Positions 1-7,824 of a stretch of DNA of 27,702 nt are shown here, piece after piece. The notes beneath the pieces were generated by a model, which did not search any database, was not told the origin of the DNA, and saw nothing but the letters and a program-made list of their open reading frames with translations. This stretch comes from a virus. A program made the translations under genes and the position numbers. The DNA is taken from IMG/VR virus record IMGVR_UViG_3300029319_000216, positions 1 to 27,702 of that record, one strand, 5' to 3'. The first letter of the stretch is position 1; each line of letters starts with the position of its first letter.

Positions 1-798
1 AATGGACCTCACGGTTATTATTTAAAATTACCATCAAATTATGAAACAACTTCCTCCAACCCAAATAAAGGTTCGGGAGTTTTTACAAACGGAAAAAGAC
101 TATACGATTCACGCGGAGAATTACAGCTAGTACCGCCGCTAATTTCTAACGCTAGTCCTAATAAGTATTTTATTAAAATTTATAAAGGTGACCCAACTAA
201 TGCAGCTAATGAGATAACATCTGGCGACACAATTGATTGGCAGTTTGATTATTATTCTGGAATTATCTTCATTCAAGATTATGATGCTGCAAAAGTGCCG
301 CTAACAGCATCTGCCTATCTTTATGTTGGTAAATATCTTGACGATAAAATTAATGACATATCAGGCTCAAGTGGTGGTGGAGGCATTTTTACTGAAGTTA
401 ATGCCACTAAAGCATTTACTACAAGTAGTGTTAATATTGGCTCCAACGCCACGCCAACCAAGACTCTCAACGTAAAAGGGACTACAGAGTTAAGTGGTGG
501 TGTTATACACAAAAGGGTTGTCAAAACCTCTAATTATACGGTCACAGTTTCAGATTACTATCTGGGAGGCAATTCAAGTGGTGGCGCATTTACGTTTGCA
601 TTGCCTGATGCGTCCGCAGCAATATCTGGGCAAACTTGGATTTTTAAAGACGAGGGCGGATCTGCTGGTAGCAACGGAATTACCATTTCTGCTTCTGCCG
701 GTCAAACAATCGATGGTGAAAATACGATAATTTTAGAATCACCTTATGCATCAGTGCAGGTTTATTCAGACGGTGTAAATAAATTCTATATCTTCTAA
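1..798 (+). CDS. Fibre-like virion protein, C-terminal part (5' end outside window)
   Basis: The frame is open from the first base, so the gene starts before the window. A GTG at 295 is inside the coding region and lacks a ribosome binding site. About 265 residues are visible. The first ~95 residues include GDTIDWQFDYYSGIIF, a beta-rich segment of a style common in tail and neck appendage proteins. A Gly/Ser linker (SGSSGGGG, about residue 120) leads to a C-terminal beta domain ending IDGENTIILESPYASV and then YSDGVNKFYIF. This last domain closely resembles the end of the next gene and more loosely the 159-residue protein at 6919, which points to a shared virion surface fold. No catalytic motif is seen. 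Its position next to two other fibre-like genes supports an appendage role; the exact appendage is unknown. Confidence 0.75.
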   Translation, partial: NGPHGYYLKLPSNYETTSSNPNKGSGVFTNGKRLYDSRGELQLVPPLISNASPNKYFIKIYKGDPTNAANEITSGDTIDWQFDYYSGIIFIQDYDAAKVPLTASAYLYVGKYLDDKINDISGSSGGGGIFTEVNATKAFTTSSVNIGSNATPTKTLNVKGTTELSGGVIHKRVVKTSNYTVTVSDYYLGGNSSGGAFTFALPDASAAISGQTWIFKDEGGSAGSNGITISASAGQTIDGENTIILESPYASVQVYSDGVNKFYIF

Positions 799-916
799 AA
801 TTTTTCACCCATATAGGCACTAATTAAAGACGAGCAGGTGTTTTATCTGATTCGCATTGGATAGCTGCACTTGTCTCAAGTCTTAATATAAAACTAAATA
901 TGGAGGGTTTTTAAAT

Positions 917-1972
917 ATGGCTTATAAATTTTTAAGAGGAGAAGCAATTCTTAGCGGTACTATGGAAGTTCAGTCTGCCACCGCTGAAATATCTGTCTCC
1001 CAACAAGACGGTTCTAAAGTCGTCGAACTAACTCAGGCTGGTGTTGTTTCTGGTTCAGGCGCTGCTAGCTTTGGCTCTATCGGTCAGCTTGACACAGACC
1101 TCGCTATCACTCATGGTGGTACCGGTGCTTCTAATGCTAGCGGTGCTCGTACAAACTTGGGTGTAGCTATTGGTTCCGACGTTCAAGCACACGATGCTCA
1201 ACTTGATGCTATCTCTGGTCTCGCCACAACAGATGGCGGTGTTATCATTGGTAACGGTTCTACCTATGTTCTCGAAACAGGTGCCACTTTGCGCACTAGC
1301 CTTGGCCTTGGAACTGGTGACAACGTTGCCTTCACAAACGTTTCTGGTTCAGGAACAGGTGATTTCGGCGGAACACTAAAGGCTGGTCTTGGCAACTTTG
1401 CTGTTGATGCTGACGGTGATGCTTCGGCTAAATCTTTGGTTTCTAACAGCACCATCTCTGGTTCTGGCGCTGCCTCTATCGGCGGAAAGCTGGAAACCAA
1501 CCAAGGTGTCGAATTCTTCGGAATCGCAGCTGACGGCAACTACGCGCAAGGTGCAGATGGTATTTATTACTTAGATGCAACTGATGGTCAGGTTAAGGCA
1601 TCAACCAACGATGCGTTCTTAACAGCCATTGCTGGTTCTGGTTTGAGCGTTAGTGGCAACAAGCTTGTTACTGACGGTGCTGGTACACCAAATGGTCTTC
1701 AGGATGGAAGTGTTTCCAACAGAAGACTGGCAGAAGGTGCCAACTTCGTTACCGGTACTAACGGTCTCGGAAACCCAGCGCTGCTCCCAGATTCTCCAAC
1801 TGCTGGTGACAAAGTTACACTTAAAATGGATAACTTAGGTGCTGGTAAGACTGTTGTTGTTTCTGGTTCAGGCGCACAAGTCATCGATGGAGAGTCCACA
1901 ATTACACTTGAATCACCATTCGCTGCTGTTACCATGGTTTACCTTGGCTCAAACAACTGGGGTATCATATAA
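917..1972 (+). CDS. Tail-fibre-like virion protein with SGSG repeats
   Basis: A 351-residue protein with a good ribosome binding site (GGAGGG, 902-907) nine bases before ATG. It begins MAYKFLRGEAILSG, much like the gene at 2100 (MAYNILKGTVEFTG), suggesting a shared N-terminal attachment segment. The body is low-complexity and beta-rich, with repeats of the type VSGSGAASFGSI (four SGSG-containing units) and a HGGTGASNASGARTNLG segment typical of phage tail-fibre repeats. The C-terminus (IDGESTITLESPFAAV, then SNNWGII) matches the end of the preceding fibre gene. Codon use favours GGT, GCT and CTC, as in the capsid gene, consistent with high expression. It is probably a structural appendage protein; receptor specificity cannot be read. 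An intrinsic terminator follows. Confidence 0.75.
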   Translation: MAYKFLRGEAILSGTMEVQSATAEISVSQQDGSKVVELTQAGVVSGSGAASFGSIGQLDTDLAITHGGTGASNASGARTNLGVAIGSDVQAHDAQLDAISGLATTDGGVIIGNGSTYVLETGATLRTSLGLGTGDNVAFTNVSGSGTGDFGGTLKAGLGNFAVDADGDASAKSLVSNSTISGSGAASIGGKLETNQGVEFFGIAADGNYAQGADGIYYLDATDGQVKASTNDAFLTAIAGSGLSVSGNKLVTDGAGTPNGLQDGSVSNRRLAEGANFVTGTNGLGNPALLPDSPTAGDKVTLKMDNLGAGKTVVVSGSGAQVIDGESTITLESPFAAVTMVYLGSNNWGII

Positions 1973-2001
1973 GATATCTCGCTGTTTTTCAGCTTACTTC
2001 T

Positions 2002-2035
2002 GGATGCCTCCCTTTTGGGGGGCATCCTTTTTTTT
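2002..2035 (+). terminator. Intrinsic terminator after fibre-like gene
   Basis: An 11-bp stem, 2002-2012 pairing with 2017-2027 with one T-G wobble, closes a TTTT loop and is followed by eight T (2028-2035). It lies 30 bases after the stop codon at 1972 and just before the candidate promoter at 2040. Confidence 0.9.
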
Positions 2036-2039
2036 GTGA

Positions 2040-2047
2040 ACTATTTA
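2040..2047 (+). promoter_or_regulatory. Candidate late promoter core ACTATTTA (copy 1)
   Basis: The first of six exact copies of ACTATTTA found between genes. It starts five bases after the terminator T-run and 60 bases before the ATG at 2100. A near copy, CCTATTTA, lies at 2074-2081. No shared -35 element is visible, as is also true of T4 late promoters. The promoter role is inferred from position and recurrence. Confidence 0.5.
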
Positions 2048-2099
2048 TATGTGAGATTCAAACAAAAAAGCAGCCTATTTATTAGGAACGAGGAAAAAT

Positions 2100-3581
2100 A
2101 TGGCTTATAATATTTTGAAGGGAACTGTAGAGTTTACCGGTGATAACGGCTCACTTGAAAATACCGTTGACCTGACAACTGATCAAACAGTAGCCGGCGG
2201 TAAAACATTTTCACAAAGAATAACTGCCAGCGCGATTACTCTTGGTGGCAGTAGCTTATCTCATCCCGCCATCACAACACTAAATAATAATGCATCATAT
2301 AGAGTTGCACTGTTTGACGTGGCAAACCCAAGCTTTGCGCTGTCGGGAAATGCGAACTTATCGTTTAGGTATGCTACATTAACATCGTCATTCTTTTCGG
2401 GCTCAGGAATTGGCTTAAGAAGCCTTCAAGCGCAAGAAATTATAAACAAACTAAGTGCGAGCCAAATTAATTTTAGTAATGGCTTAGTAGCCTCGGGATA
2501 CGATTTAATCGTATCATCCTCGCACGGGATATCAGCAGGTACCACTGGTGTGTCGTTTAATGTTGCATCTGCTGGTGGGTTGGCTATCACATCTTCGAAT
2601 GGTGTGTCAGTTGATCCAACTAACGCTTTAGACATCACGACAAGCGGACAAAGTTTAGCAGACGCTGATGTATTTATTGCTCATGATGCGTCCCGTGGCA
2701 AAATTGTTAAGGCCGATGCACTAGACATATACAACTATGTTAGTGGTAAATTGTCATCGCCAGCAATTACTTCATACACCAATGCCAGTAACAACAGGGT
2801 TGTCACCTCAGTCAGCAGCAATACGGTAAACGCAGAAGAAAACCTTACATTTGATGGCACCACTCTTTCATTAGCAGGCACGGGTAGTATTACCGGTGTA
2901 CTTGAGTTATCTAGCTCAAGTGATGCACTACTAAGGCTTAATAAGGCAAACGCATCCACTAAAGAAATTGAGTTTGTAAACTCAGATGTTCGTCAGGCAG
3001 CAATTACACTAAGTGCCAATGAACAGCTTATCATTGAGAATGAAACTACAAAAGATATTATTCTGAAAACAAATAACCAAAACACACTGAGAGTATTTGG
3101 TCAAAATCAAAGAGTTGGCATTGCTAAAGAAGGCACAGTTGCAAACGCAGAATTGGATGTCGATGGTGACGCAATTATCAGTGGTTCACTTAGTGTAACT
3201 GGTTCTAATTTGGACAGGCTCATATCACTTAAATCCGATTCAGAGGACCCTGCATTTTTTGTAAGTGGATCAGGTGACGCCGCCCTTTCTGGAAGACTAG
3301 CATTGAACTGTGATGGTACAACGGATCCCGCCACGGTGCTTAACCACGCACACATATACTCAAAACTCGACAGCGGTACCGCTGAAATGTTTGTAAGGGA
3401 TTCAGACGGTAATGTTACAAAAATTTCTCCTCACACTTCAGAAGGCGAATGGGAGTACTACTCCAGAAATACAAACACAGGCAAAGTCGTAAGAGTTAAT
3501 ATGGAAAGAATGATTAGAAAGCTTGAACAAATTACTGGCGAATCATTTATGGAAGAATGGTATGAAGACCCTGCCGATTAA
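2100..3581 (+). CDS. Long fibre-like virion structural protein
   Basis: A 493-residue protein; the AACGAGGAA stretch at 2087-2095 serves as ribosome binding site. The N-terminus MAYNILKGTVEFTG resembles that of the preceding fibre gene. A DQTVAGGKTFS segment (about residues 28-38) is common in phage fibre shafts. The middle is a long Ser/Thr/Asn/Ala-rich beta region with SGSG units. Residues about 350-390 (ELDVDGDAIISGSLSVTGS) resemble shaft repeats that precede terminal domains. The C-terminus contains DSDGNVTKISPHTSEGEWEY, and then a helical end (VRVNMERMIRKLEQITG) that could form a trimeric coiled coil. This tail differs from the IDGE-type ends of its neighbours, so it is a different appendage or a different part of one. 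Role as fibre or spike is inferred from composition and context. Confidence 0.7.
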   Translation: MAYNILKGTVEFTGDNGSLENTVDLTTDQTVAGGKTFSQRITASAITLGGSSLSHPAITTLNNNASYRVALFDVANPSFALSGNANLSFRYATLTSSFFSGSGIGLRSLQAQEIINKLSASQINFSNGLVASGYDLIVSSSHGISAGTTGVSFNVASAGGLAITSSNGVSVDPTNALDITTSGQSLADADVFIAHDASRGKIVKADALDIYNYVSGKLSSPAITSYTNASNNRVVTSVSSNTVNAEENLTFDGTTLSLAGTGSITGVLELSSSSDALLRLNKANASTKEIEFVNSDVRQAAITLSANEQLIIENETTKDIILKTNNQNTLRVFGQNQRVGIAKEGTVANAELDVDGDAIISGSLSVTGSNLDRLISLKSDSEDPAFFVSGSGDAALSGRLALNCDGTTDPATVLNHAHIYSKLDSGTAEMFVRDSDGNVTKISPHTSEGEWEYYSRNTNTGKVVRVNMERMIRKLEQITGESFMEEWYEDPAD

Positions 3582-3617
3582 CACAACAAACTAATTTGTA
3601 CTTTTCAAAGTGTAAAT

Positions 3618-3625
3618 ACTATTTA
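3618..3625 (+). promoter_or_regulatory. Candidate late promoter core ACTATTTA (copy 2)
   Basis: An exact copy of the recurring intergenic 8-mer, 42 bases before the scaffold gene start. It would drive the scaffold and major capsid genes, since no copy lies between those two. Confidence 0.55.
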
Positions 3626-3659
3626 TTTTGAACTACTATCTTTTTAGGAGAGATTCTTA

Positions 3660-4808
3660 ATGTCCAGCTTACTCAATGAAGCGATTATCGATGCCAAAGC
3701 ATTGAAGGAAGCAGCACTTAAAAATGCAGAAGCTGCTGTAATTGAAAAATATTCTGCTGAAGTTAAACAAGCTTTAAATACGCTCCTAGAGCAAGAAGCT
3801 GAAGAGCCAATGGGCGATCTTGGTGGCGAAGAGCCTCCTGCCGATTTAGGCGGTGAAGAGCCCCCTGTCGATTTAGGCGGCGAAATGGGCATGGAAGATC
3901 CTGCCATGGCAGCTGGAGTAGAAGAAGAGCAGCCAGAAATTGCTCCCGATGTTCCTCTCTCTGCTATGGACGACATAGCCGGCGGTGCTGAAGAAGGGGA
4001 AGCTGTAGAGTTTAATATAGATCTTCAAGCTCTACAAGAGGCAGTTACTGAGCTTCAATCTGAGCTTGAAGAAGATCAAGAAATTGAAATTACCGAAGAA
4101 ACAATCGCCAATATGCTTTCTGAAGAAGACGAAGAAGAAAGTTTGGATGAAGAACTAGAGGTAGACGCGTCTGCCGGCGAGCAGTCCGCTGAAGAAGAGG
4201 AAGCGGAAGCCGACGAAGACAAGGACCTTAAAACAGAAGAAATCGATGGCGACTCACTTGTTGACGCTATCATGGAAAAGCTTACCGTTGATATGGGCTT
4301 CGAACTCGCCGGCTGGGCCGGAAGAAGTGAAGAAGACAAGATTCACAATATTGAAAAAGAAATGGCACATCGCCGTTCTACAGAAGTAGAAGAAGAAATG
4401 AAGACTTTAAAGAAAGCTCAAGAAGAGTTAGTTTTTGAAAATAACGAACTCAGAGAGAGACTTTCAAATTACGAACAGGCTGTTGGACAGTTAAAAGAAA
4501 ATCTACAAGATGTTAACTTGTCAAATGCTCGTTTATTATACACGAACCGTGTACTTAGAAATACCTCCCTGAATGAGCGACAAAAAGATAAAATTGTCGA
4601 AGCAATTTCTAGCGCTGGTTCTGTCACAGAAGCGCGTACAATTTATGATACGCTTGAAAGCACAGTGCAGTCTACGCCAAAACGTGGACCACAATCGCTG
4701 GGTGAAGCTATTAACCGTCGCTCTACTGTAATTCGTGCTACCCGTATGGATAGCACTTCATCCGATCCAATTGCGGATCGCATGAAAAGACTAGCAGGTA
4801 TCAAATAG
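3660..4808 (+). CDS. gp22: Prohead core scaffold protein, T4 gp22-like
   Basis: A 382-residue, strongly acidic, mostly helical protein just upstream of the major capsid gene, where T4-like phages carry gene 22. The N-terminus (residues 10-40, with ALKEAALKNAEAAVIEKYSA) is of the type seen in marine T4-like scaffold proteins. Residues 53-76 are three DLGGE-type tandem repeats. Residues 80-190 are very Glu/Asp-rich. Residues 225-300 form a predicted coiled coil, and the C-terminus ends DPIADRMKRLAGIK. T4 gp22 is 269 residues, so the acidic insert makes this one longer. In T4 this protein fills the prohead core and is degraded by the gp21 protease; several L-x-E sites fit such processing. The start has an AGGAGAG ribosome binding site (3646-3652). 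The protease gene is not in this window. Confidence 0.85.
   Translation: MSSLLNEAIIDAKALKEAALKNAEAAVIEKYSAEVKQALNTLLEQEAEEPMGDLGGEEPPADLGGEEPPVDLGGEMGMEDPAMAAGVEEEQPEIAPDVPLSAMDDIAGGAEEGEAVEFNIDLQALQEAVTELQSELEEDQEIEITEETIANMLSEEDEEESLDEELEVDASAGEQSAEEEEAEADEDKDLKTEEIDGDSLVDAIMEKLTVDMGFELAGWAGRSEEDKIHNIEKEMAHRRSTEVEEEMKTLKKAQEELVFENNELRERLSNYEQAVGQLKENLQDVNLSNARLLYTNRVLRNTSLNERQKDKIVEAISSAGSVTEARTIYDTLESTVQSTPKRGPQSLGEAINRRSTVIRATRMDSTSSDPIADRMKRLAGIK
3816..3887 (+). repeat. Imperfect 24-bp tandem repeat in scaffold gene
   Basis: Three in-frame units encode DLGGEEPP, DLGGEEPP (with A or V before each following D) and DLGGEMGM. The DNA copies differ mainly at third codon positions, so the protein repeat is kept more strictly than the DNA. 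Confidence 0.75.
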
Positions 4809-4832
4809 ATGCCAAATAATACAATAAAATTT

Positions 4833-4840
4833 AAGGAGGT
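4833..4840 (+). promoter_or_regulatory. Strong ribosome binding site for the major capsid gene
   Basis: AAGGAGGT lies eight bases before the ATG at 4849. It is the fullest Shine-Dalgarno match in the window, in keeping with the need for very high capsid protein output. Confidence 0.85.
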
Positions 4841-4848
4841 ATTTTCAA

Positions 4849-6741
4849 ATGGCTAGTATTATTGAAAGACTCACCGAAGGTGTTGTCAATCGTGATATGC
4901 GCGCCGAAGGTCACGCTTTGTTAACAAAGTGGGAGCGCACAGGTCTCTTAGAGGGACTTGAAAATGACCGTCAGAAGAACTCCATGGCTCGACTCCTTGA
5001 GAACCAAGCCAAGGAACTTCTTCGCGAGGCAAGTACTCTTGCTGCTGGTGACGTTGAAGGTTTTGCCGCTGTTGCATTCCCAATCGTCCGACGCGTTTTC
5101 GCTGGACTTATTGCAAACGATCTCGTTTCTGTCCAGCCGATGAGCCTCCCAAGTGGACTCATCTTCTTCCTTGACTTTGTGTTCTCACCAGATCTTGGTG
5201 GCACCGCCGATGCACAAGACACACGTCTTGGAAACCGTCCTAACCGTTCCCTATATGGTACTGATCAGGTTGGTTCGGAAATCACTGGTGGCGTTGATCT
5301 GATCGACGTTTCCAACAAGGCAGGCTGGGGTGGCCCACTTCGTGATGGTGCCACTGGTTATGCATATGCATCTCCAACCGGCTCTAATGCAACCACTGTT
5401 GCAAACGATACAAGTAACGCTGTCCTTAGAACGTTCCTGCTTGATGGTGCCGTTTCTGAGACCGATATGAAGCGCATTCAGTATGATGCAGATTTGCTGT
5501 CTATTACTGACAGCTCTTATGGTGTTGCTGTACTCGATGTTGCCACAAGCGAGCATGATTCTTCCATTGGTGATCCTGACTTCAACAACTTGTCGGCTTT
5601 CACTTTGGCTCCACTTGCACGTGGAGTTGATCGTGAAGCGGCTCTGTCTAACACGTTCATCACTGCCTTGGCCAACCATGGTGGTATTACATCGGCATCG
5701 CTCGATGACAATGACGCAGATCAGGTTCGTCGTCTAACAACACGCCTGAAGAATGCTGACAGTATGTTGGCGTCTGATGGTGGTGAGGCAATTCGCTACG
5801 TTATTGTCGCTGATGCTACAATTGTTTCAGCGGAATCCGCCGCTGCCGCAGTCGGTAGTACTCTTGCTGCAGCCGACTTTGTGTACCCAGTTCAAGATCA
5901 GATTGACGCTGTTACTGGTGTGCCCGGTGCGGTTGTTGGTGACCTTTTCCCACTGGAAAACAACACCGACATTCCAGAGATCGATATCAAGGTCGACTCA
6001 ATCGCTGTTACAGCGCAGACCAAGAAGCTCAAGGCGAAGTGGACTCCAGAGTTAGGACAGGATCTTAACGCTTACCACAACCTTGATGCTGAGGTTGAGC
6101 TTACCAGCATTCTTTCGGAGCAGATCGCTCTCGAAATCGACCGTGAGATCCTCGCAGATCTCGTTAACGGTGCTACCGCTGCTACCTACTACTGGTCCCG
6201 CTCTCCCGGTCTTTTCGTGAACCGCGAGACTGGTGCTGAGCTTGGTGCAACTGCTGCCGCTCCAGACTTTACTGGTACGGTTAGTGAGTGGTATGAGACA
6301 CTCGTTGAGACAATCAACGATGTTTCTGCACAGATTCACCGCAAGACTCTCCGTGGTGGTGCTAACTTCGTCGTTTGTTCGCCAGAAGTTGCCAACATCC
6401 TTGAGTTCACTGCAGGATTCCGTGCATCCGTTACTCACGATGCAGAGAGTGGTTCAATCGGTGCTGTCCAAGTCGGCTCGCTGAGCAAGAAGTTTGATGT
6501 CATTGTTGACCCATACTTCCTCCGCAACGTTGTCCTCGTCGGCCGTCGTGGTTCTAGCTTCCTTGAGTCCGGATATGTGTACGCTCCGTACGTGCCACTC
6601 CAGACTACACCAACAATCTTCGGACCTGAAGACTTCGTGCCACGTAAGGGGGTCATGACCCGTTACGCGAAGCAGATGGTTCGTCCAGATATGTACGGTC
6701 TAGTCGTTGTGCGTGGCCTCTTAGGCGAGTCAGGCTCCTAA
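4849..6741 (+). CDS. gp23: Major capsid protein, T4 gp23-like
   Basis: A 630-residue HK97-fold capsid protein of the T4 type. The N-terminal helical part runs through QAKELLREASTLAAGD and PIVRRVFAGLIANDLVSVQP, followed by MSLPSGLIFFLDFVF. This matches the T4 gp23 pattern of a helix, then VQPM, then P-x-G with an aromatic strand. The C-terminal region (about residues 515-625) holds VSLSKKFDVIVDPYF-like, LVGRRGSSFLESGYVYAPYVPL and RYAKQMVRPDMYG segments typical of the family. T4 gp23 is 521 residues; the extra length lies mainly around residues 130-330. LRE at residues 58-60 fits the (L/I)-x-E rule of the T4 prohead protease and is a candidate cleavage site. Codons are strongly biased, as expected for the most abundant virion protein. 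A strong terminator follows. Confidence 0.95.
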   Translation: MASIIERLTEGVVNRDMRAEGHALLTKWERTGLLEGLENDRQKNSMARLLENQAKELLREASTLAAGDVEGFAAVAFPIVRRVFAGLIANDLVSVQPMSLPSGLIFFLDFVFSPDLGGTADAQDTRLGNRPNRSLYGTDQVGSEITGGVDLIDVSNKAGWGGPLRDGATGYAYASPTGSNATTVANDTSNAVLRTFLLDGAVSETDMKRIQYDADLLSITDSSYGVAVLDVATSEHDSSIGDPDFNNLSAFTLAPLARGVDREAALSNTFITALANHGGITSASLDDNDADQVRRLTTRLKNADSMLASDGGEAIRYVIVADATIVSAESAAAAVGSTLAAADFVYPVQDQIDAVTGVPGAVVGDLFPLENNTDIPEIDIKVDSIAVTAQTKKLKAKWTPELGQDLNAYHNLDAEVELTSILSEQIALEIDREILADLVNGATAATYYWSRSPGLFVNRETGAELGATAAAPDFTGTVSEWYETLVETINDVSAQIHRKTLRGGANFVVCSPEVANILEFTAGFRASVTHDAESGSIGAVQVGSLSKKFDVIVDPYFLRNVVLVGRRGSSFLESGYVYAPYVPLQTTPTIFGPEDFVPRKGVMTRYAKQMVRPDMYGLVVVRGLLGESGS

Positions 6742-6769
6742 TAGCTGACTAAGTTCTAAGAACTATTTG

Positions 6770-6801
6770 GCCCCGCCTTGAAAAAGGCGGGGCTTTTTTT
6801 T
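6770..6801 (+). terminator. Strong intrinsic terminator after the capsid gene
   Basis: A 10-bp GC-rich stem (6770-6779 with 6784-6793) closes a GAAA tetraloop and is followed by eight T (6794-6801). It lies 28 bases after the major capsid stop codon and is the strongest terminator in the window. Confidence 0.95.
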
Positions 6802-6840
6802 ATTGCAATATTAGATTATGAGACTTTACTGGAAGATAGT

Positions 6841-6848
6841 ACTATTTA
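6841..6848 (+). promoter_or_regulatory. Candidate late promoter core ACTATTTA (copy 3)
   Basis: An exact copy of the recurring 8-mer, 40 bases after the capsid terminator and 78 bases before the next start codon. It is the only visible way to transcribe the 6919-7734 pair after such a strong terminator. Confidence 0.6.
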
Positions 6849-6918
6849 TTATTGAATTAACGATGTATGTGCATCGGAAATCAATAATAATAAATCATAT
6901 TTAAGGAGATTAAAAAAT

Positions 6919-7398
6919 ATGGCTAAAGTAGGAAGAGCGGCAAGAGTCGCTAGCAAGCAGAGAACCGAGACACTTGGTAACGGAACATCTGCAGGAACCG
7001 ACAAGGTAATCAAAGATGCTGAAACCGGTGAGTTGTACTTAATTGACCACAACCACGCAAGTGCGCTAACAATTTCACTGCCTGCCGTTGCAGATGGAGC
7101 ATATTTTAGGTTCCAACTTATAACTCAGTTATCTGCTAATGGTACTATTGTGATTCAAGATCATGCAGATGCTTCAGCAGGTACCATGAAGGGCACCGTG
7201 TTGAATGTGGTTTATGCTGGCTCTAGTGCCGACACGACAATCGCAACTAACAAAGATGCTGGTTCGGCAACAAAATTCACAATTAACGATGATACTCATG
7301 TAGGTTCATATGTCGAGTGTTTCAGCGATGGAACAAGTTGGCATGTCTCCGGTGTTTGTATTACCTCAGCACTGAGCAACTGTGTCTTTGACGCTTAG
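6919..7398 (+). CDS. Small beta-rich virion protein, possible capsid decoration protein
   Basis: A 159-residue protein with a strong ribosome binding site (AAGGAG, 6903-6908). A short basic N-terminus (MAKVGRAARVASKQR) precedes a beta-rich domain with YLIDHNHASALTISLPAVAD and ending FSDGTSWHVSGV. This organisation (ITISLP..., buried strands, SDGTxW near the end) resembles the C-terminal domains of the two fibre-like proteins at the window start. Three cysteines lie near the C-terminal half (YVECFSDG, SGVCITS, LSNCVFDA). It sits directly downstream of the capsid gene but in its own transcription unit. A head decoration or small appendage role is inferred from this position; no family was recognised with certainty. 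Confidence 0.6.
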   Translation: MAKVGRAARVASKQRTETLGNGTSAGTDKVIKDAETGELYLIDHNHASALTISLPAVADGAYFRFQLITQLSANGTIVIQDHADASAGTMKGTVLNVVYAGSSADTTIATNKDAGSATKFTINDDTHVGSYVECFSDGTSWHVSGVCITSALSNCVFDA

Positions 7399-7407
7399 AG
7401 GTGATTG

Positions 7408-7734
7408 ATGGGTCGTAAAGCAAAAAGAGCTAAAGTATTAGCTAGAAGGGCTCGGCTTCTGGGAACACCAGAGGTCGTTCCTGAGCCAGTACCAGTGGTT
7501 CAGGTAACTCCTTTAGTTGAAGAAGCTCCTGTTGTTGAAAAAGCTCCTGTTGTTGAAAAGTTACCGGAACTACCAGAGGAACCGGCCGCTGAAGTAAAAG
7601 CTGCGTCTGTACCGAGGTCTGCTAAGGTAAAAAAGACCGTTGAGAAAGCCGAAGCGGAAGTGGCCGAAAAGCCCAAAAAACCAGTTCGCAAGAAAAGACC
7701 GACAGTAAAAAAGAAAACAACTACGAGAAAATAG
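7408..7734 (+). CDS. Lys/Ala/Pro-rich basic protein, possible internal head protein
   Basis: A 108-residue protein. ATG at 7408 is chosen over TTG at 7405 because AGAGGTG (7397-7403) would sit only one base from the TTG. The N-terminus is basic (MGRKAKRAKVLARRAR), the middle is Pro/Val/Glu-rich with a repeated APVVEK unit (residues 40-51), and the C-terminus is histone H1-like, ending in KKKTTTRK. LPE occurs twice in tandem at residues 52-57; L-x-E is the T4 prohead protease rule. A cut there would release a basic ~50-residue fragment able to bind DNA, as with T4 internal proteins. That role is inference. It shares a transcript with the upstream gene and is followed by a terminator. No known domain was recognised. 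Confidence 0.6.
   Translation: MGRKAKRAKVLARRARLLGTPEVVPEPVPVVQVTPLVEEAPVVEKAPVVEKLPELPEEPAAEVKAASVPRSAKVKKTVEKAEAEVAEKPKKPVRKKRPTVKKKTTTRK
7523..7558 (+). repeat. Perfect 18-bp tandem repeat
   Basis: Two identical, adjacent 18-bp units (7523-7540 and 7541-7558) inside the basic protein gene encode the doubled APVVEK unit. Perfect identity suggests a recent duplication. Confidence 0.9.
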
Positions 7735-7760
7735 AAATAATCTCCTTGTTTATTGAATAG

Positions 7761-7784
7761 CCCCCTGCTTTGCAGGGGGTTTTT
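7761..7784 (+). terminator. Intrinsic terminator after basic protein gene
   Basis: An 8-bp stem CCCCCTGC/GCAGGGGG (7761-7768 with 7772-7779) with a TTT loop is followed by five T. It ends the two-gene unit that starts at 6919. Confidence 0.9.
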
Positions 7785-7796
7785 GTTTATGTATCC

Positions 7797-7804
7797 ACTA
7801 TTTA
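7797..7804 (+). promoter_or_regulatory. Candidate late promoter core ACTATTTA (copy 4)
   Basis: An exact copy of the recurring 8-mer, 13 bases after the terminator T-run. The start codon at 7825 is only 20 bases further on, so the mRNA leader would be very short and begin near the AGGAG at 7811. Confidence 0.55.
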
Positions 7805-7824
7805 TTGAGTAGGAGAACACATGC

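Noticed and set aside
295-798. A complete gene starting at GTG 295
   Set aside because: The same frame is open to base 1 with protein-like sequence, and there is no ribosome binding site before 295, so it is a partial gene.
887-894. TATAAAAC before the gene at 917 as a T4-type late promoter
   Set aside because: It has mismatches to TATAAATA, and no similar copies stand before other genes, which use ACTATTTA instead.
3816-3887. Repeat in the scaffold gene as a CRISPR or regulatory array
   Set aside because: It is an in-frame protein repeat with no spacers, and its DNA copies diverge at third codon positions.
5251-5679. 142-codon open frame on the - strand inside the capsid gene
   Set aside because: It lies fully inside the well-supported gp23-like gene and has the odd composition of an antisense shadow. 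No - strand gene is supported anywhere in the window.
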